Shown: piece after piece, positions 1 to 12,323 of the stretch
Layout: every line of letters starts with the position of its first letter
Position numbering within the stretch: position 1 is the first letter of the stretch
Assembly: GCA_021399445.1 (NCBI GenBank)
Contig: JAJTUQ010000001.1
Span: 3,410,001-3,474,000 of the forward strand
DNA: 64,000 bases
From: Xylogone sp. PMI_703
Lineage: Eukaryota; Ascomycota; Leotiomycetes
Direction of reading: 5' to 3'
Notes under the pieces: generated by a model
Told to the model about the DNA's origin: nothing
What the model saw: the letters and a program-made list of their open reading frames with translations, nothing else
Database searches by the model: none
Made by a program: the position numbers and the translations under genes

Positions 1-3000
1 ATGTCCTACGACTATCCCTTGATAATGGAATGCCAGCTTGGCTCAGGGCAAGTTAAGTTCAGACTGCAGTATGATGGAGAGATTCTCTCAAGCGGTTTTG
101 TTGACGGAATCCTCCACCATATGGCTCATGTTACAAAACAACTAGTCTTGCACCAATCGCGTCTGATTCGGGATATTGAAATTTTCTCGTCTTACGACGA
201 ATCCCGCATCTCTGGGTGGATGCAACTTGAATCTGTTCCTCAACAGCTTAACGAATGTGTTCATGCTATAGTGACGAAACGCCAGAACGAGCTTCCCCAG
301 TCCCCGGCCGTTTGTGCCTGGGATGGGACCTTCACCTATCACGAGCTAGAAACATGGTCCAACATCTTTGCACAGCATCTATTGGCCCTCGGGCTAATTC
401 CTGGGATATATGTGCCCATATGTTTTGAGAAATCAAAATGGGCGGTTGTTGTTATGCTAGCTCTTATAAAATGTGGCACCGCCTACGTTGCCCTGGACCC
501 TAACCATCCTACCCAGCGACTCCAGAGTATCGTTCAGAGCGCTGGTTCACGGATAATCATTGCGAGCCAGCAGAACGTAGATAAGGTGCGAGGCCTTGCA
601 CCCAATGTCATCGGCTTCGACGCAGATCGGTTGCTTCAACTGCAGCTGACTGATGCGCCATCCCTTCCCCAGGTCTTGCCATCGGATCCGATTGTTATTC
701 AATTCACCTCAGGCTCTACTGGTCAGCCTAAAGGCATTGTTATTCAACATTCTGCGCTTTGTTCTAGCTCCAGGGCCCACGCTTCATTCTATGGTATTGG
801 CAGAGAAACTCGCATGTTTAATTTTGCAGCCTTTGTTTTTGATGTCAGCGTCGCCGATATATGGACAACGTTGATGCATGGAGGCTGTGCCTGTATCCCC
901 AAAGACGAGGACAGGTACAGTGACGTGAGCAAAGCCATGAGGGAATTAGGCGCCAACATGAGTTTCTTAACTCCAAGCGTTGCCACACTTTTGGATCCTC
1001 GAGATACTCCTTTGAAAAAGCTCATTCTCGGTGGCGAGAGAGTCACTTATGAGTTGGTTGACAATTGGTCAGATAGCCTCAGTCTTGTTGCCTGTTATGG
1101 CCCGGCTGAGACTTGCATCTACTCCAGCGCCACACCAGCCCTAACAAAGTCAAGTAACCCCTCAAGCATCGGCAAGCCCTTTGGCTGCCGATACTGGGTT
1201 GTCGACACATCTAATCACGACCGACTGGCACCCGTTGGGTGTGTAGGGGAACTCTGGATTGAAGGTCCCATCCTCGCAAGAGAGTATTTGAATGATCCTA
1301 CCAAGACAGCAGCTTCGTTTATTCAAAATCCGGCATGGGCAAAGTTAGAGGGGCTGTTAAATAACCGTCGCTTTTATCGTACGGGGGATCTAGTTCGATA
1401 TGACACTGATGGATCGGTCATGTTCGTGGCAAGAAAGGATACTCAAGTTAAAATAAGCGGCCAGCGCGTTGAGTTGGCTGAGGTTGAGCACAGCTTTTCT
1501 ATGCTAAAGGAGGTCAAGAGTGCTGCTGTCGTCCTCCCAGAGTCAGGATTGTGCAAATCCAAGCTTGCGGCAGTGCTCGTGTTGAAGGGGAATAGCTCCA
1601 ATGATGGCTTGCGAGTATTCAAACTTGCGTCCGTTTCTGGTGACAATGAGCTGCCTAATATCATCTCCCGCATCCGCAAACACCTTTCCCTAACATTAGC
1701 GCCATACATGGTGCCATCATTTCTTATAGTTGTCGAGGCTCTGCCACATAACTTGTCGGGTAAAATCGACAAGGGAAAGGTCAGAGCCTGGATGGAAGAT
1801 CTGGACAACGAGACACGCCAAAGGATAATGTCGCAGTCTACCACCAAACATAATCCCAGCCTCTCCTTATCCACCACAGAGGAAACAATGCAGAGTTTGT
1901 GTGCCAACGTGATGCGGATGCAAACGAAAGAAGTGCTTATGGACCAAGACTTTATCAGCATGGGTGGAGATTCCATCTCAGCAATTCGACTAGTGATCCT
2001 CGCTCGAAATGCTGGACTAGGTGTTAAGGTTAAAGACATCCTCACCAGCGCAAGTCTATTTGAGCTTTGCAGTCGAGTAATTGTTGTTGACTCAGTGCAT
2101 AAGGATAACACAAAACAAGACAGTGACTCTCCCGCTAGCAATGTATTCGGCGCGAGCATGAGTCAGGAGCTATACTACCAAGCTCTCCAAAGCTGCCATT
2201 GCGATAATGGCTCTGTTCAATCGCTACTTTTACATTTATCCCCCTCGGAAGCTACTGTAGATCTCCAGGGAGATATAGACGAACTGGTCAAGAGGCATGA
2301 TATGCTTCGTGTTCGATTCCGAGTGGGAAATGACAACCAGTTACTGCAAGTAATCGACCCAGACTACAAAGCTTCTTACCACTTTGCCCAGAACCATCTA
2401 CGGGATAGTTCACTGAAAGATTGGCTTCAACAGCACCCGGCCCAGCTGAACATTACGACTGGTCCAGTTTTCGGCGTAAACGTTCTCATCGCAGAGTCAG
2501 GAGATACTCATCTTCTTATTTCTGGTCACACTTTGATAATGGACCGCACGTCCTGGAGTATTATCGCTGATGAACTGAAACGTTGCGTCAACCGGCAAGT
2601 GGCAGCAGAGTCAACCCCAAGCTATAGAGAATGGTGTGAATATACATCCAGAACACGGTCAAGGATTCCGCAAGCAGAGGGACAATCTCAGACTCAACCC
2701 CCAGCATATTCTGACCCTTGGCCCCTGAAGTTATACTCTCCACAATCTAAATGGTTAATGCAGTCCGTGACTTTGGATCCCAGCGTGTCTGCTTCCCTTA
2801 CAGGTGACTGCAATAGAGTCTTCAGAACAACACCTGACGACGTTTTGATTGCGGCCTTGATGCATAGTTTCGCTAATTCATTCACCGAAGACGTTCCCAT
2901 ATCGTTAGTAGCCGGATTCGACGGGCGAAGCATACACGGACGCCAGCTTGACATGTCCAGAACAATAGGGCTGTTTAGCATTCCAGTCATATTCAATCTC

Positions 3001-5154
3001 TCCGGATGGACTGGTGCGCGATATCTAGATACAGTGAGGAGGGTCAAAGATACGCGGTACCAAACGCTCGAAGGGAACGGTGAACGAACACCAATATTAC
3101 CCAAATCACCCCATGTTCATGACCTTAGTTTCCATTTTATGGATACCACTTCCGACCTTACCAGCGAACTGTTTCCTCATGTCAAACCATGGCAGAGCTA
3201 TTATACTCCTATAAATGTTACTGTCGTGCGGAAGGGCCAGGATTTGGCGGTTCACTTCCAGATTGACTCTGGACACGATAACTTCAAACATTTCAAACAG
3301 TGGCTTGCCAAATGCGAAGATCTGTTGCAAACTATGTCATTTGAAATGCCGCATATGCCTTCGAGACCGACGCTAGTTAATTATCCTCAGTTACACGCGA
3401 CATACGAAGAACTTGATGGTATTTACAGTCAAGTTCTCCCTCGTTTTGGTATCAAGAATGCAGACATGATAGAGGATATCTACCCCTGCTCATCTGTTCA
3501 AGAGGGGATGCTGATAGCTCGGGACGCATCTTCAAAAACGTTCTATGAAGCAGTATCAATTTTCGAAGTCAAGGATGCATCTGGAAACGACCCAGTTGAT
3601 GCTGATCGCCTTCATAGAGCATGGCGTCGCGTTGTAGAACGTCATCCACTTCTGAGGACCGTTTTCTTTGAAAGTCTGTCGAAGACGCGCCTGTTTGACC
3701 AGGCTGTCCTTAAAAATGTCAAGGATAATACTCTCAGAATTACTTGTGATGATAATGAAGCGATGACGACTTTGCAGATGGCCATGCCATCTACTGAAGA
3801 CCACATATCGTCCACTCACAAAGCAACCATCTGTCAAACACAGAATGGGCGAACCTTCTTCAAGCTTGAGCTTCTACATACCTGCTATGATGGACAGTCT
3901 ACGCAAAATATACTGAGAGATCTCAGCGCAGCATATGGGGATGATTTCGCAAACACGAGCGGATTCCCTTATTCTAGATATGTGTCTCATTTACAAACCA
4001 CATCTATCAGTGAGAATCTCGAGTTTTGGACCAAATATGTCAAAGATGTACGGCCAACCCATCTAAATTTCCAATTAGGTGATCGTGGAGCAAATGCATC
4101 ACTCAGCACTATGCCGGTTGTTATTCCTGACACGAAAGACTTACTTGATTGGTCCCGAAAGCATGGGTTAACTATTGCAAACGTGATCAAGACAGCATGG
4201 GGTATTGTACTCCGCCAGTACACTCAATCCGATGATATATGCTTTGGCTTCGTGGCCTCTGGGCGGGATACACCGATAGATGGCATTGTTGATGGTGTTG
4301 GACCTTACATCAAACAGCTTGTCTGTCGGGCCAAACTTGAAGGGCCTACTGAATTAGGTCAGGCCATGCACTCAATCCAATCGGAATGCTTTGATTGCCT
4401 TGCTCATCAAAACATTCCCCTGATAGAAATACAGCACCTTTTGAGGTTAGGCGGTGCACAGCTTTTCAATACGAACATGTCCCTCGTTCATATCCCTCGC
4501 GGAGCTTTTGAGTTCTCGAATTTGGTCTACGATTATGTTATGCTCGCAGACCCTGCTGAGGTGTGTATTTGTTGACGAAATTCAATGTGGCTTATCGCTA
4601 ACTTTACATAGTACGACATCACGGTGCGAATTGAGGTGTATGAAGAGAGTTTTGACATCTTGCTGAGTTACTGGAGCCACTCGATGACGAATCAAATAGC
4701 TGCAGAGGTATCCGGCATGTTTGCAGAAGCTCTCAGCTACCTGACCAGCTATGATGAGAAAACGGTGCAAGACGTCTCCGATTGTCTTCTCCAAAAGGCC
4801 TGCCAGCGAACAAGTCTACCAAGTACAAATGTTATGGAGATGAACGCACCTCGAGAATCAAAGTCCTCTCCACTGAGACACAATGAAACTGCATCAACAT
4901 CGCAGTTACGGTCCCTTTTTGCCGATGTCTTGCAGCTGGAGCCAAATAACATTGACGATAATGCGGATTTTTTCCAATGCGGTGGCGACTCTTTAGCTGC
5001 TGTGCAGCTGATCCTGAAAGCACGAGCTCAAGGCATACACATCACAATGGGAGACATTTTTCAGTCAAAAAATCTACAAGACCTATTCATCTGTACAAAT
5101 CAAAACTCAAAGAACATACGCCTGAATCCATGGTGGCTCGAAAGTGTTGCATAA
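1..5154 (+). CDS. Nonribosomal peptide synthetase, C-terminal part (5' end outside window)
   Basis: Exons <1-4560 and 4612-5154 (51-bp intron, branch-like GCTAAC). The 1700 residues seen begin inside the end of a condensation domain, so the ATG at base 1 is probably internal. Order: C end (about 1-70); adenylation domain (about 85-600; FTSGSTGQPKG, YRTGDL and the LSGKID Lys region visible); T domain (GGDS, Ser658); an epimerization/condensation-like domain in which the catalytic HHxxxD reads HTLIMD (843-848) and the E-type EGHGRE region is not preserved, so it is probably inactive; a C domain with intact HTCYDG (1293-1298); and a final T domain (GGDS, Ser1647). No TE or R domain follows. By hand alignment the A-domain pocket reads roughly D-V-A-F-I-G-C-I-Y; I do not assign a substrate. 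It may belong to the adjacent PKS cluster, but the sequence does not prove it. Confidence 0.93.
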
Positions 5155-5467
5155 AGACATGACGCTTAATGTTCATACGGGCTGGAAAAGTCTATCGTAG
5201 CATTTAATTGAAATGCGGATTATTTGAAGATCCTTTGTTAAATATTTATTGTAGAGAATACTTTTAGTGATTAATAAATTGGATTTATCTAATTTTGTTT
5301 ATTAATAAAGCTTTGTTGATGATATCAAGATTTGACAAACTTAAACAAAGTCTTAGTCAAGGCAGCGGATTTTATAGCATCACTGATCGTGCAAGTCTAC
5401 GTGGATTTACATGAAAGGAAAATCCTCTATGCTTGAGACATGGACGCTTCTGCCTCAATATCGAATG
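5155..5467. other. Intergenic, convergent 3' ends
   Basis: AT-rich spacer between the NRPS stop and the stop of the minus-strand methyltransferase. Short AATAAA-like runs (for example near 5270 and 5305) could serve as polyadenylation signals. I see no gene in it. Confidence 0.5.
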
Positions 5468-6325
5468 TCATGCTGGTTTGCGTCCAAGCACAATTCCAGC
5501 ATTCGCTCCTACAGTAAGAGGATCGCCGTATTGTTCCTTCAAAATCTCCTCCATGACAGGACGCACCTCAGCGGGATCACCCTTCCAGCCTGCCATGATG
5601 CGCCCAAATGAAGGGTGCTTTCCGCTAAACCAAAATTGCATGAACTGATCGGCGCTATCCCATCTATTCTGCATTGACACCTCAAAGGTGTGCACATCGA
5701 CGAAACCCGCCTTCTTCATGCCCTGCTCCAGCTCCTCCAAAGTCATCCATGCGCCTGGCTCGTGGGTCTTGGCCTGGCGGCTTGGGTAGGTCGGATCCAG
5801 ACTTGCGCAGGCTTTATGCCAGGGTTCCACAATTGTGATGTCCTTGCTGATGGATGCACCTGCTACACCACCCGGGATCAGGGCGCGGTGCATCTCGGTG
5901 AGCACATTGATCTGACGCTCGCCGCAGAACTGGATGACGAGTGCAGCGATGATGTGGGTGAAGCTCGCGTCCGGCACAAGTCTTCGATCCAGATCCGTAG
6001 CGTCGGCTACTCCCGTCGTGACGCCAGGGATCCCTTGGGCCTCCACTGCTGCAACCATGGCGGGGGCAAAGTCAACCGCCACGATAGGGACGTGAGGATA
6101 ACGTTGGCGTACTATGCCCGTCACTGTGCCCGGCCCCGTGCCAATATCGAGGATACGTGATTCAGGGCCGATGCTAGGTCCGAGTGCGAAGACAGCATCA
6201 ATCATTTTATCTGCTCCATCTGCTGCTCCCGCTTTGAAACGTTGCTCGAGGAAATCTGGCATTCCCGACCAGTTGGCACCATTCTGGGCCGCCGTTTTAG
6301 GTTTTGCATCCTCCACCAAAGCCAT
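5468..6325 (-). CDS. Class I SAM-dependent methyltransferase
   Basis: Single exon, 285 residues. The start is the ATG at 6325; the frame stays open a little further upstream but has no other ATG there. A Rossmann-type SAM fold is shown by motif I (ILDIGTGPGTVT) followed by the acidic end of beta-2 (VAVDFAPAMV). A later helix region ends in HRALIPGGV, typical of small-molecule methyltransferases. The length fits the UbiE/COQ5-like O/C-methyltransferases common in fungal metabolite clusters. The substrate is not readable; an O-methylation of the polyketide is likely. It is divergent from the P450 across a 583-bp shared promoter, which suggests co-regulation. Confidence 0.88.
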   Translation of the reverse strand: MALVEDAKPKTAAQNGANWSGMPDFLEQRFKAGAADGADKMIDAVFALGPSIGPESRILDIGTGPGTVTGIVRQRYPHVPIVAVDFAPAMVAAVEAQGIPGVTTGVADATDLDRRLVPDASFTHIIAALVIQFCGERQINVLTEMHRALIPGGVAGASISKDITIVEPWHKACASLDPTYPSRQAKTHEPGAWMTLEELEQGMKKAGFVDVHTFEVSMQNRWDSADQFMQFWFSGKHPSFGRIMAGWKGDPAEVRPVMEEILKEQYGDPLTVGANAGIVLGRKPA

Positions 6326-6908
6326 ATTGTCTGATCGTGTCAGACAGATCAACGATAATGATGCTTTTATTTAGTACTTGTGACGACGAGTTAAATTATG
6401 ACTAATAGGTTTACAAAGCCTTAGTTGATAGTCTCTGGCCTACATACACAAACAGCATATTCTGTCACACAAAACTAATTATCAGCTACCGTCCAGTACT
6501 GTTATCGTGGCCTCCAGCCGGTGAAATGGAACTTGTAAAATGTGAGCTGTCGCGCACGCGGTCGGGAGGGCCCCACGAATCGGACGCAAAGCCGATTCGG
6601 AGCCAGAAAGACCAAATCGGATACTGATGCACCACACACTCATATCTCAGACTCGCATCTTCATGGATATCCAGCGGCCAGCGCCCTATCGATAACTAGA
6701 CTAAATGATAAGTTCGCTGAGATTTGTAATTAACCAGTACGCTACTAGTTCTTCATAGCTGTCGTACAATAATAGAGGGGGAGAGACAAGAAGGCAAGCT
6801 GGTTATTTTTCTCCTTCCACAAGAATCCGTCTGAATAAAGCGGAACCTTCGATATTTGCATATCCAGCCAAGGAACTTCTTGGAATAGATTTGAACGTTT
6901 AGCCTGTT
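6326..6908. promoter_or_regulatory. Divergent promoter of methyltransferase and P450
   Basis: This spacer separates two divergent cluster genes. It contains an inverted repeat CGAATCGG (6576-6583) and CCGATTCG (6592-6599) with an 8-nt spacer. CGG half-sites in this arrangement are the usual kind of target for Zn2Cys6 regulators, such as the one encoded at 16861. Binding itself is inference. Confidence 0.4.
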
Positions 6909-8840
6909 ATGGAGATCCCCACCGGACAGCTAGTGGGGCTACTCACCGAGCATTACGCTATAGGCCTAACTGCCATCATCACCATATCCTTGATAGTTTT
7001 TGTAACACTCTCCTGGCGTAGTGGTGAACCTCAGAATCTCATAGACCCTATCCCATATGTGTACAACACTATTCAGTTTTTAACAAATAATGAGAGATTC
7101 ATGGATCGAGTTAGGTAAGCCCCTCTGAAGGCCCAGCAGTGATTTCTATGGTTGCATTTGTTCCACTCTCAGCTTGGGATGTTCCCTAGAATCTCACAAT
7201 CTTGATAGAAAGGTATTGAAGGATAGTAATCTTGCCAAATTTTATCTTGGCACAACTCCCGTCTATTTGGTCTCCGGCCCGCGGAACATACAGACAATCT
7301 TTGCACGGGGACATAGAATCGTTAACGAGGATGTTATGTTGTATAACGTCTTCCCAGCATTGTACCGCATGCCCAGAAAAGATCTCAAGCGTTTTGCCGA
7401 CGACAAATCTGGAAGAGGTAAGATTCCGGCACCTGGTACAGAAAATACACCACATGATCAGCGGTATTGGTCCGCCTACGAGCACGTCCACAGTGAGTAC
7501 TTGGCAAGGACCCAGCACCTGGAGCCCATGATCAAGCATTACTACGACCAGTTCTCCGGGATTCTAGATCAGATTCCCATCTCAGACTCCTGGGCAACTC
7601 TCGGTGTGACAGCTCTGTGTCGACACGAAATAGCCGATTGCACCATCAGCACCCTCTTGGGTCCCAAGGTTTTTGCACTGAACCCTGGCTTCCGCGATGC
7701 TTTCTGGGACTTCGATAATAATGTCTTCACAATAACGCTCGGATTCCCCAGGTGGCTGGACCCGCGCCCGTACTATGTCCAGGATCGGTTCCTTGCCATG
7801 ATGGACAAGTATTTGGACGCAGCATGGGCCAACTTTGACTGGAATGGTCCCGATGCTGAGGCAGCCTGGGAGCCACACTTTGGTGCGAGAGTCAGTCGTG
7901 AGATTGTGAAGTGGCTCAGAGAGAGTGGGTTCCATGAGCGAACTGGTGCCGGAGCTTTGGCGGCCCTGCTTTTTGCGTAAGCTAAGTCTAATCGCTACTT
8001 TGTCTATAAGCTAGCTGAGAAAATATGTGACAGACAAAATTCTAATTCAATCCCTACTACCATATGGATGATTATTGAGGTCGTCAAAGATCCATCCCTT
8101 TTTCAAGCTATCCGTGAAGAGGTTTCCACAGCTTACACTACCGATGCCTCGACTAATGTACGCACTCTAGACTTCCAGAAGCTTACTACGTTGCCTCTAT
8201 TGCAATCTGTATATACCGAGGTCCTGCGCTTGCACGTAAGCTTCAACATCATGCGCAACACTAAAGAGCTCGTCACCATGGATGGGTTCACATTCAAGAC
8301 TGGCTCCACACTGCAGGCACCGATGGCGATTGCTCACTACGACGAGACAGTCTGGGGTGTTGCAGGATATCCTGCCTCGGTATTTTGGGCCGAACGTCAT
8401 ATTAAGTACACTGAAGAGAAGGATGATAATGGAGGGGTCCACCGGAAGCGTGTGTTTGCTATGGCTGGACGGCCAAGTTCCTTCTTTCCATTCGGTACGT
8501 TGCCCGTTCTGGTTGTCTTTCTTTGTCGCCTTTTGACTACCTAATGATTATCGGATGATGTGTCACTCTCTTTTTTCAAATATAAAAACCGGCTTTGACT
8601 AACTCGCACGTAATAAAAGGTGGCGGGGCACCAATCTGCCCAGGCCGTCATTTCGCCAAAGCTGAGATCCTGATGACAATTGGCCTTCTTGTCTCCAAAT
8701 TCGACATTGAATTTGTCGAGTGGACGAAGCTAGACGGATCACCGTCTGATCGTCCAGCGCGCAATGACGAGCGTTATAGCGGAGCCGGAGCCATGCCTCC
8801 GGATCGCGATATGAAGATTCGGTGGAAGCGTATCCAGTGA
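6909..8840 (+). CDS. Cytochrome P450 monooxygenase (CYP7/8-like I-helix)
   Basis: Exons 6909-7114, 7173-7976, 8034-8494 and 8620-8840; introns of 58, 57 and 125 bp; all joins keep frame and give 563 residues. An N-terminal membrane anchor lies at about residues 15-35. The ExxR motif reads EVLR, and the heme loop FGGGAPICPG, with ligand Cys497, is formed only after removing the last intron. The I-helix reads AQNSNSIP rather than (A/G)GxD/ET: the acid-Thr pair is replaced, as in the CYP7/CYP8 class and related fungal P450s. That class includes isomerases as well as hydroxylases. It is probably an ER-membrane tailoring enzyme of the polyketide. Confidence 0.93.
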
Positions 8841-9546
8841 AATCTCTGTTTATTTACAAAACGAAAATATCTGTGATTGGCTCATGACTTCTGTAGAGTA
8901 CGGCTATTCGAGAAACAATGCACATATCGGACCAGATATTTACTGCAGGTAGACCCTCAATATGCAGTAGCAAAACGTTATTAGTGGAATTCACCCACCT
9001 AAAACTCGTTGTTACTGTTGGGATCCAGTCACGTGTACTTAGCACTAGTCCCAATCGGGAAGGGGGAGTATACTACTCCTCCACCCGCACCCACTCAATA
9101 TATTCACCATGCAACTACCAAACCACCGATTCACCCGTACGTATACGTTACGTACTGTGAGTAGGTGGGAGAGTAGTAAACCCACAGTTACTGCTAAATC
9201 CACTCATCACCAACCGTCGTCCAATCTGAGTCTAGAGGGTTGAGGTTATTTGCTCAGGCGTTAGTTGAGATAATCCACTCTCTCATCTGTAATCACTAGC
9301 TAGACCCGTAGTACTGGATCACTTTTGGCACTTCAGAGTAGTTTTGGAGTAGTAAATTTCAAAACAAGTTTATTTCATTTTATACCATGTTCCATCTGCT
9401 TATTCTCTACCCTGATTGTGATGGTGGAAATTATTTCGGAGAGTACGTGTGTACAAAAGTTGTCTCCTATACTACCATAGAAGGAACTTTGGTTGAATAG
9501 CACTGTCTGATGACTAGCCTCTTCCTTATCTAGGTATATTTCTGCT
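8841..9546. other. Intergenic between P450 and flavoprotein, with imperfect inverted repeat
   Basis: No gene was recognised. At 9071-9085 (TACTACTCCTCCACC) and 9164-9178 (GGTGGGAGAGTAGTA) there is an imperfect 15-bp inverted repeat (13 of 15 pairing) around a 78-bp centre rich in CACCC and small palindromes. It could be a relic of a small foldback or MITE element, or just a regulatory region. Confidence 0.4.
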
Positions 9547-11453
9547 CTATGGTTTGCAAAGCCTTCCACTTTGATCAATAAAAAGCTCATCGCTGCCGAC
9601 TGTGAAATGCCCATAAATGATATGCTTTGGGTCGTATCTATGTTTAACCTTTAATAGGCCTGGATAGTTTTCTCCATACATAGTATACTTCCAATCTCCC
9701 TTATATAGAGGATCCATCTCATTCAGATAGACGCCTGATCCTGGTGTGGCAGCTTCGATAAGTGGAACAAATTCATCGACCAACTGATTCTTGACGGCCA
9801 GGTTTTGTTGGAGGGGTGCCGTCCAGTTCCAGTACGAGTTAACATTGCAGATAGCAATGGTATCACGCCAGGCAGGCAGAACAGAGTTGTTTTGATGCAC
9901 CGTATTTGTGACATTCATAGCAGAGCAACCGACGAGGAACTGGCCACTTCTAACAGTGGCATGCAAGGAAGAAACGAATTTAGAGTTTGCAGAAGCGTCT
10001 TTTAAAACCGAAACAGGGACAAGACGGCTGTTGAGGATTGTTGTAGGCGGTTCAGGGCCATACGGTAGAGGACCATAGAATGCGCTGAAGTGCTGCTCGT
10101 AAGTGTTTGAGACTACTGCGGTGAGGGAATACCTGATACCGAGACGATCTAAGTCTGCAAGGAATGGAGCCACCAGGTCCTGTGCTGCAGAGCCGTTGGT
10201 CTGGCCGACCAAGTTCATCGGCGAAGTAGTAAAGAAGTTATTCTCCACTACAAATTGTATAGTGTTGTTGGTTCCCTCGATAAAAAACGGCAGATATTGG
10301 TACCAAAGTGTTATTGCCTCCCAAAAGATCTCGTTTCCAACGTTAGTGTCTGTAAAATTCAGAATTCCACCAACGATCGGTCCGTCCTTGTAAAGCCGGG
10401 CCGTCATGCTTAGAACGACCGCATATGTACCGCCACCTCCACCGCTGAGGGCCCAGTACAGGTCCGAGTGCTGGTTTGGAGTAGCGATGAGGTATTCCCC
10501 TTTGGCAGTGACAACTTCCCACTCAAGTACGTTGTCGGCTGCCATCCCATACTCACTATTAAGAATTGAGTGGCCGCCTCCTTGGGTGTACCCACCAGCA
10601 ATCCCAACGCTCCCACATTCACCGCCAACAAGCCGGTATCCACTTGCCGCTGCTGCCTCAATAGCTTCTCCTCCAACCACGCCGGACCCAAGCTTGATGG
10701 CAGGCCCGGAATATGATGCGCTAGTATATTCAGGTATGATATCTCTGGTCTTAAGGTTGAACACCCACAAGGAGAGAGCACCGGGTCCGGTTGATTTCCC
10801 AAGGTAGCTATATAAAGTATAAGTAGCTGTCTCTCAAAAGCAAGCCTTCCTTGAAAGCAATTGTGGAGTAGGGATATGGGACTATATAGTTCGCTTACTC
10901 ATGGCCAGTATTCTTGATAACCAACCGAACGTTATTATCTTGAGCAAACTTGAGACCGGCAATGATATCAAGCGGTCCGGTGACATTAATGGAGTACGAT
11001 GCATATTGACCAAGCCGGCAGGGCCGTAGGGTTGGTGTAAAAGGGTCGCACGATTGATTCTGAAAATAAGGGTTCATAATCTCTGCTGGTTTAAGCTCAC
11101 TACAACAGTTGTCAGTATGCAATGTACATCAGCCAAGCCATGGGGATACAATAGCCCATTCGATGGACCAACACATACAAAGTCTGAGCCATGTCCCACC
11201 CGTTCCTTAGGACTTCGCATTCGGCTGCGTCGTAGTCGCTGTAAGGTTGGAGATGGCAGACACTGGCTTGCGGGATTGTTGCAATTAGCCGGCCCCCGAC
11301 AGTTCTATTCAATTGGGCCCAGACATGTGGATTTGGCCAACCAACATCAGTTGGTATATACCGACACGATGGAGCATGGTGATCGGCGCCAACAAGCGAT
11401 GATGATAGGATAATGGCCCCGCTCAGGAGGCACCATGATGGGAAGTAAACCAT
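9547..11453 (-). CDS. Secreted FAD-linked oxidoreductase, BBE-type
   Basis: Exons (minus) 11453-11179, 11099-10899 and 10807-9547; introns of 79 and 91 bp; 578 residues. The N-terminus has a hydrophobic signal peptide (LLSGAIILSSSLVG). The second intron splits the FAD site: joining gives NTGHDYLGKSTG, whose His is the residue that carries 8-alpha-linked FAD in this family. GGYTQGGGHS follows, without the second Cys linkage. A typical BBE domain ends the protein (YLNEMDPLYKGDW; YDPKHIIYG). Family members oxidise alcohols, amines or phenols. The solanapyrone enzyme Sol5, an oxidase and Diels-Alderase, belongs here, so a cyclising role is possible but only inferred. Several N-glycosylation sequons (NRT, NTT, NWT) fit secretion. 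Confidence 0.92.
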
Positions 11454-12323
11454 GTATCTTTGCTGTATAAGTGTAAGTTGCTATACAGAAGCCGAGTAAA
11501 GATGCTTCAAGTTTATGATCGTAATAATTTTTTACAGCAAGCACAATCTGATCTCAGAGGCACTGTAGCTATTTAAGCTCCAAGCCAGATCATATATTTC
11601 GATCCTTCTCTAACTTTGCTAATATTATACGCCGTTAAGATGCCTCACAATGAGGGCCTCAAGAAGCCTCTCAGCTGACGATCCTACCATATATTTTTTC
11701 CTAGCCTATCAAAGTTCTCTTGACGGGGGAGTAACTTTCCCGATGGTGGACGACGACGAACTCGAATTCGTCACTATAGCAGCCAGTTAAAATTACCTTG
11801 AACTGTATTCCCACGCCAAGCTGCCACCGAGCTGAGTGCTGTCCTTGTGAACATTAGAATTGCGGTGCTGCGTTTGCGGCGAATATCACTACTGTGTCAA
11901 CCCGAGCAGCGTTCTTTGTCCTATCCGCGCCGCCAACCTGCGCCCCCGAGCTTTACAATATTGGTCTAGACGCCCCATCGTCGATCCCGTGGGTCAGCCA
12001 AGAATACATGGCCCTTGCATTAGGGCTACACAAGACAAAGGTTGAAGCAGAGTGGACGGATTTAGTCGTATCTCCATGAGACCTGCAGCTCCCCCCTATT
12101 GAGTATTCGCAGCGACTTACGTCTTGAGGCATTGACAATGCTTGGGGCTATCCTTCTCATGACTTGTTACTACTACATCATATCTTCTGACCTTGCCGTT
12201 TATCAGTAATTGGAACCACCCTATTCCTTCATCGCGTTCCTTTACATTTGCATCTAGGCAATTCCTGTTGTATGACCAAAAAACCATTCTATTCTTCAGT
12301 ATTTTCGCTCTTTTACTTCCACC
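11454..12323. promoter_or_regulatory. Divergent intergenic region, flavoprotein/SDR
   Basis: An 870-bp region between the start codons of two divergent genes. It contains a small palindrome, GACGAACTCGAATTCGTC, near 11751-11768. Short open frames near 11860-12138 are weak and look like chance. Confidence 0.35.

Noticed and set aside
1443..2159. Long antisense frame (238 codons) inside the NRPS gene
   Set aside because: A shadow of the coding strand; no motif, and the NRPS frame is certain.
5468..6352. Upstream start for the methyltransferase at 6352
   Set aside because: It would be a TTG codon; the first ATG in frame is at 6325.
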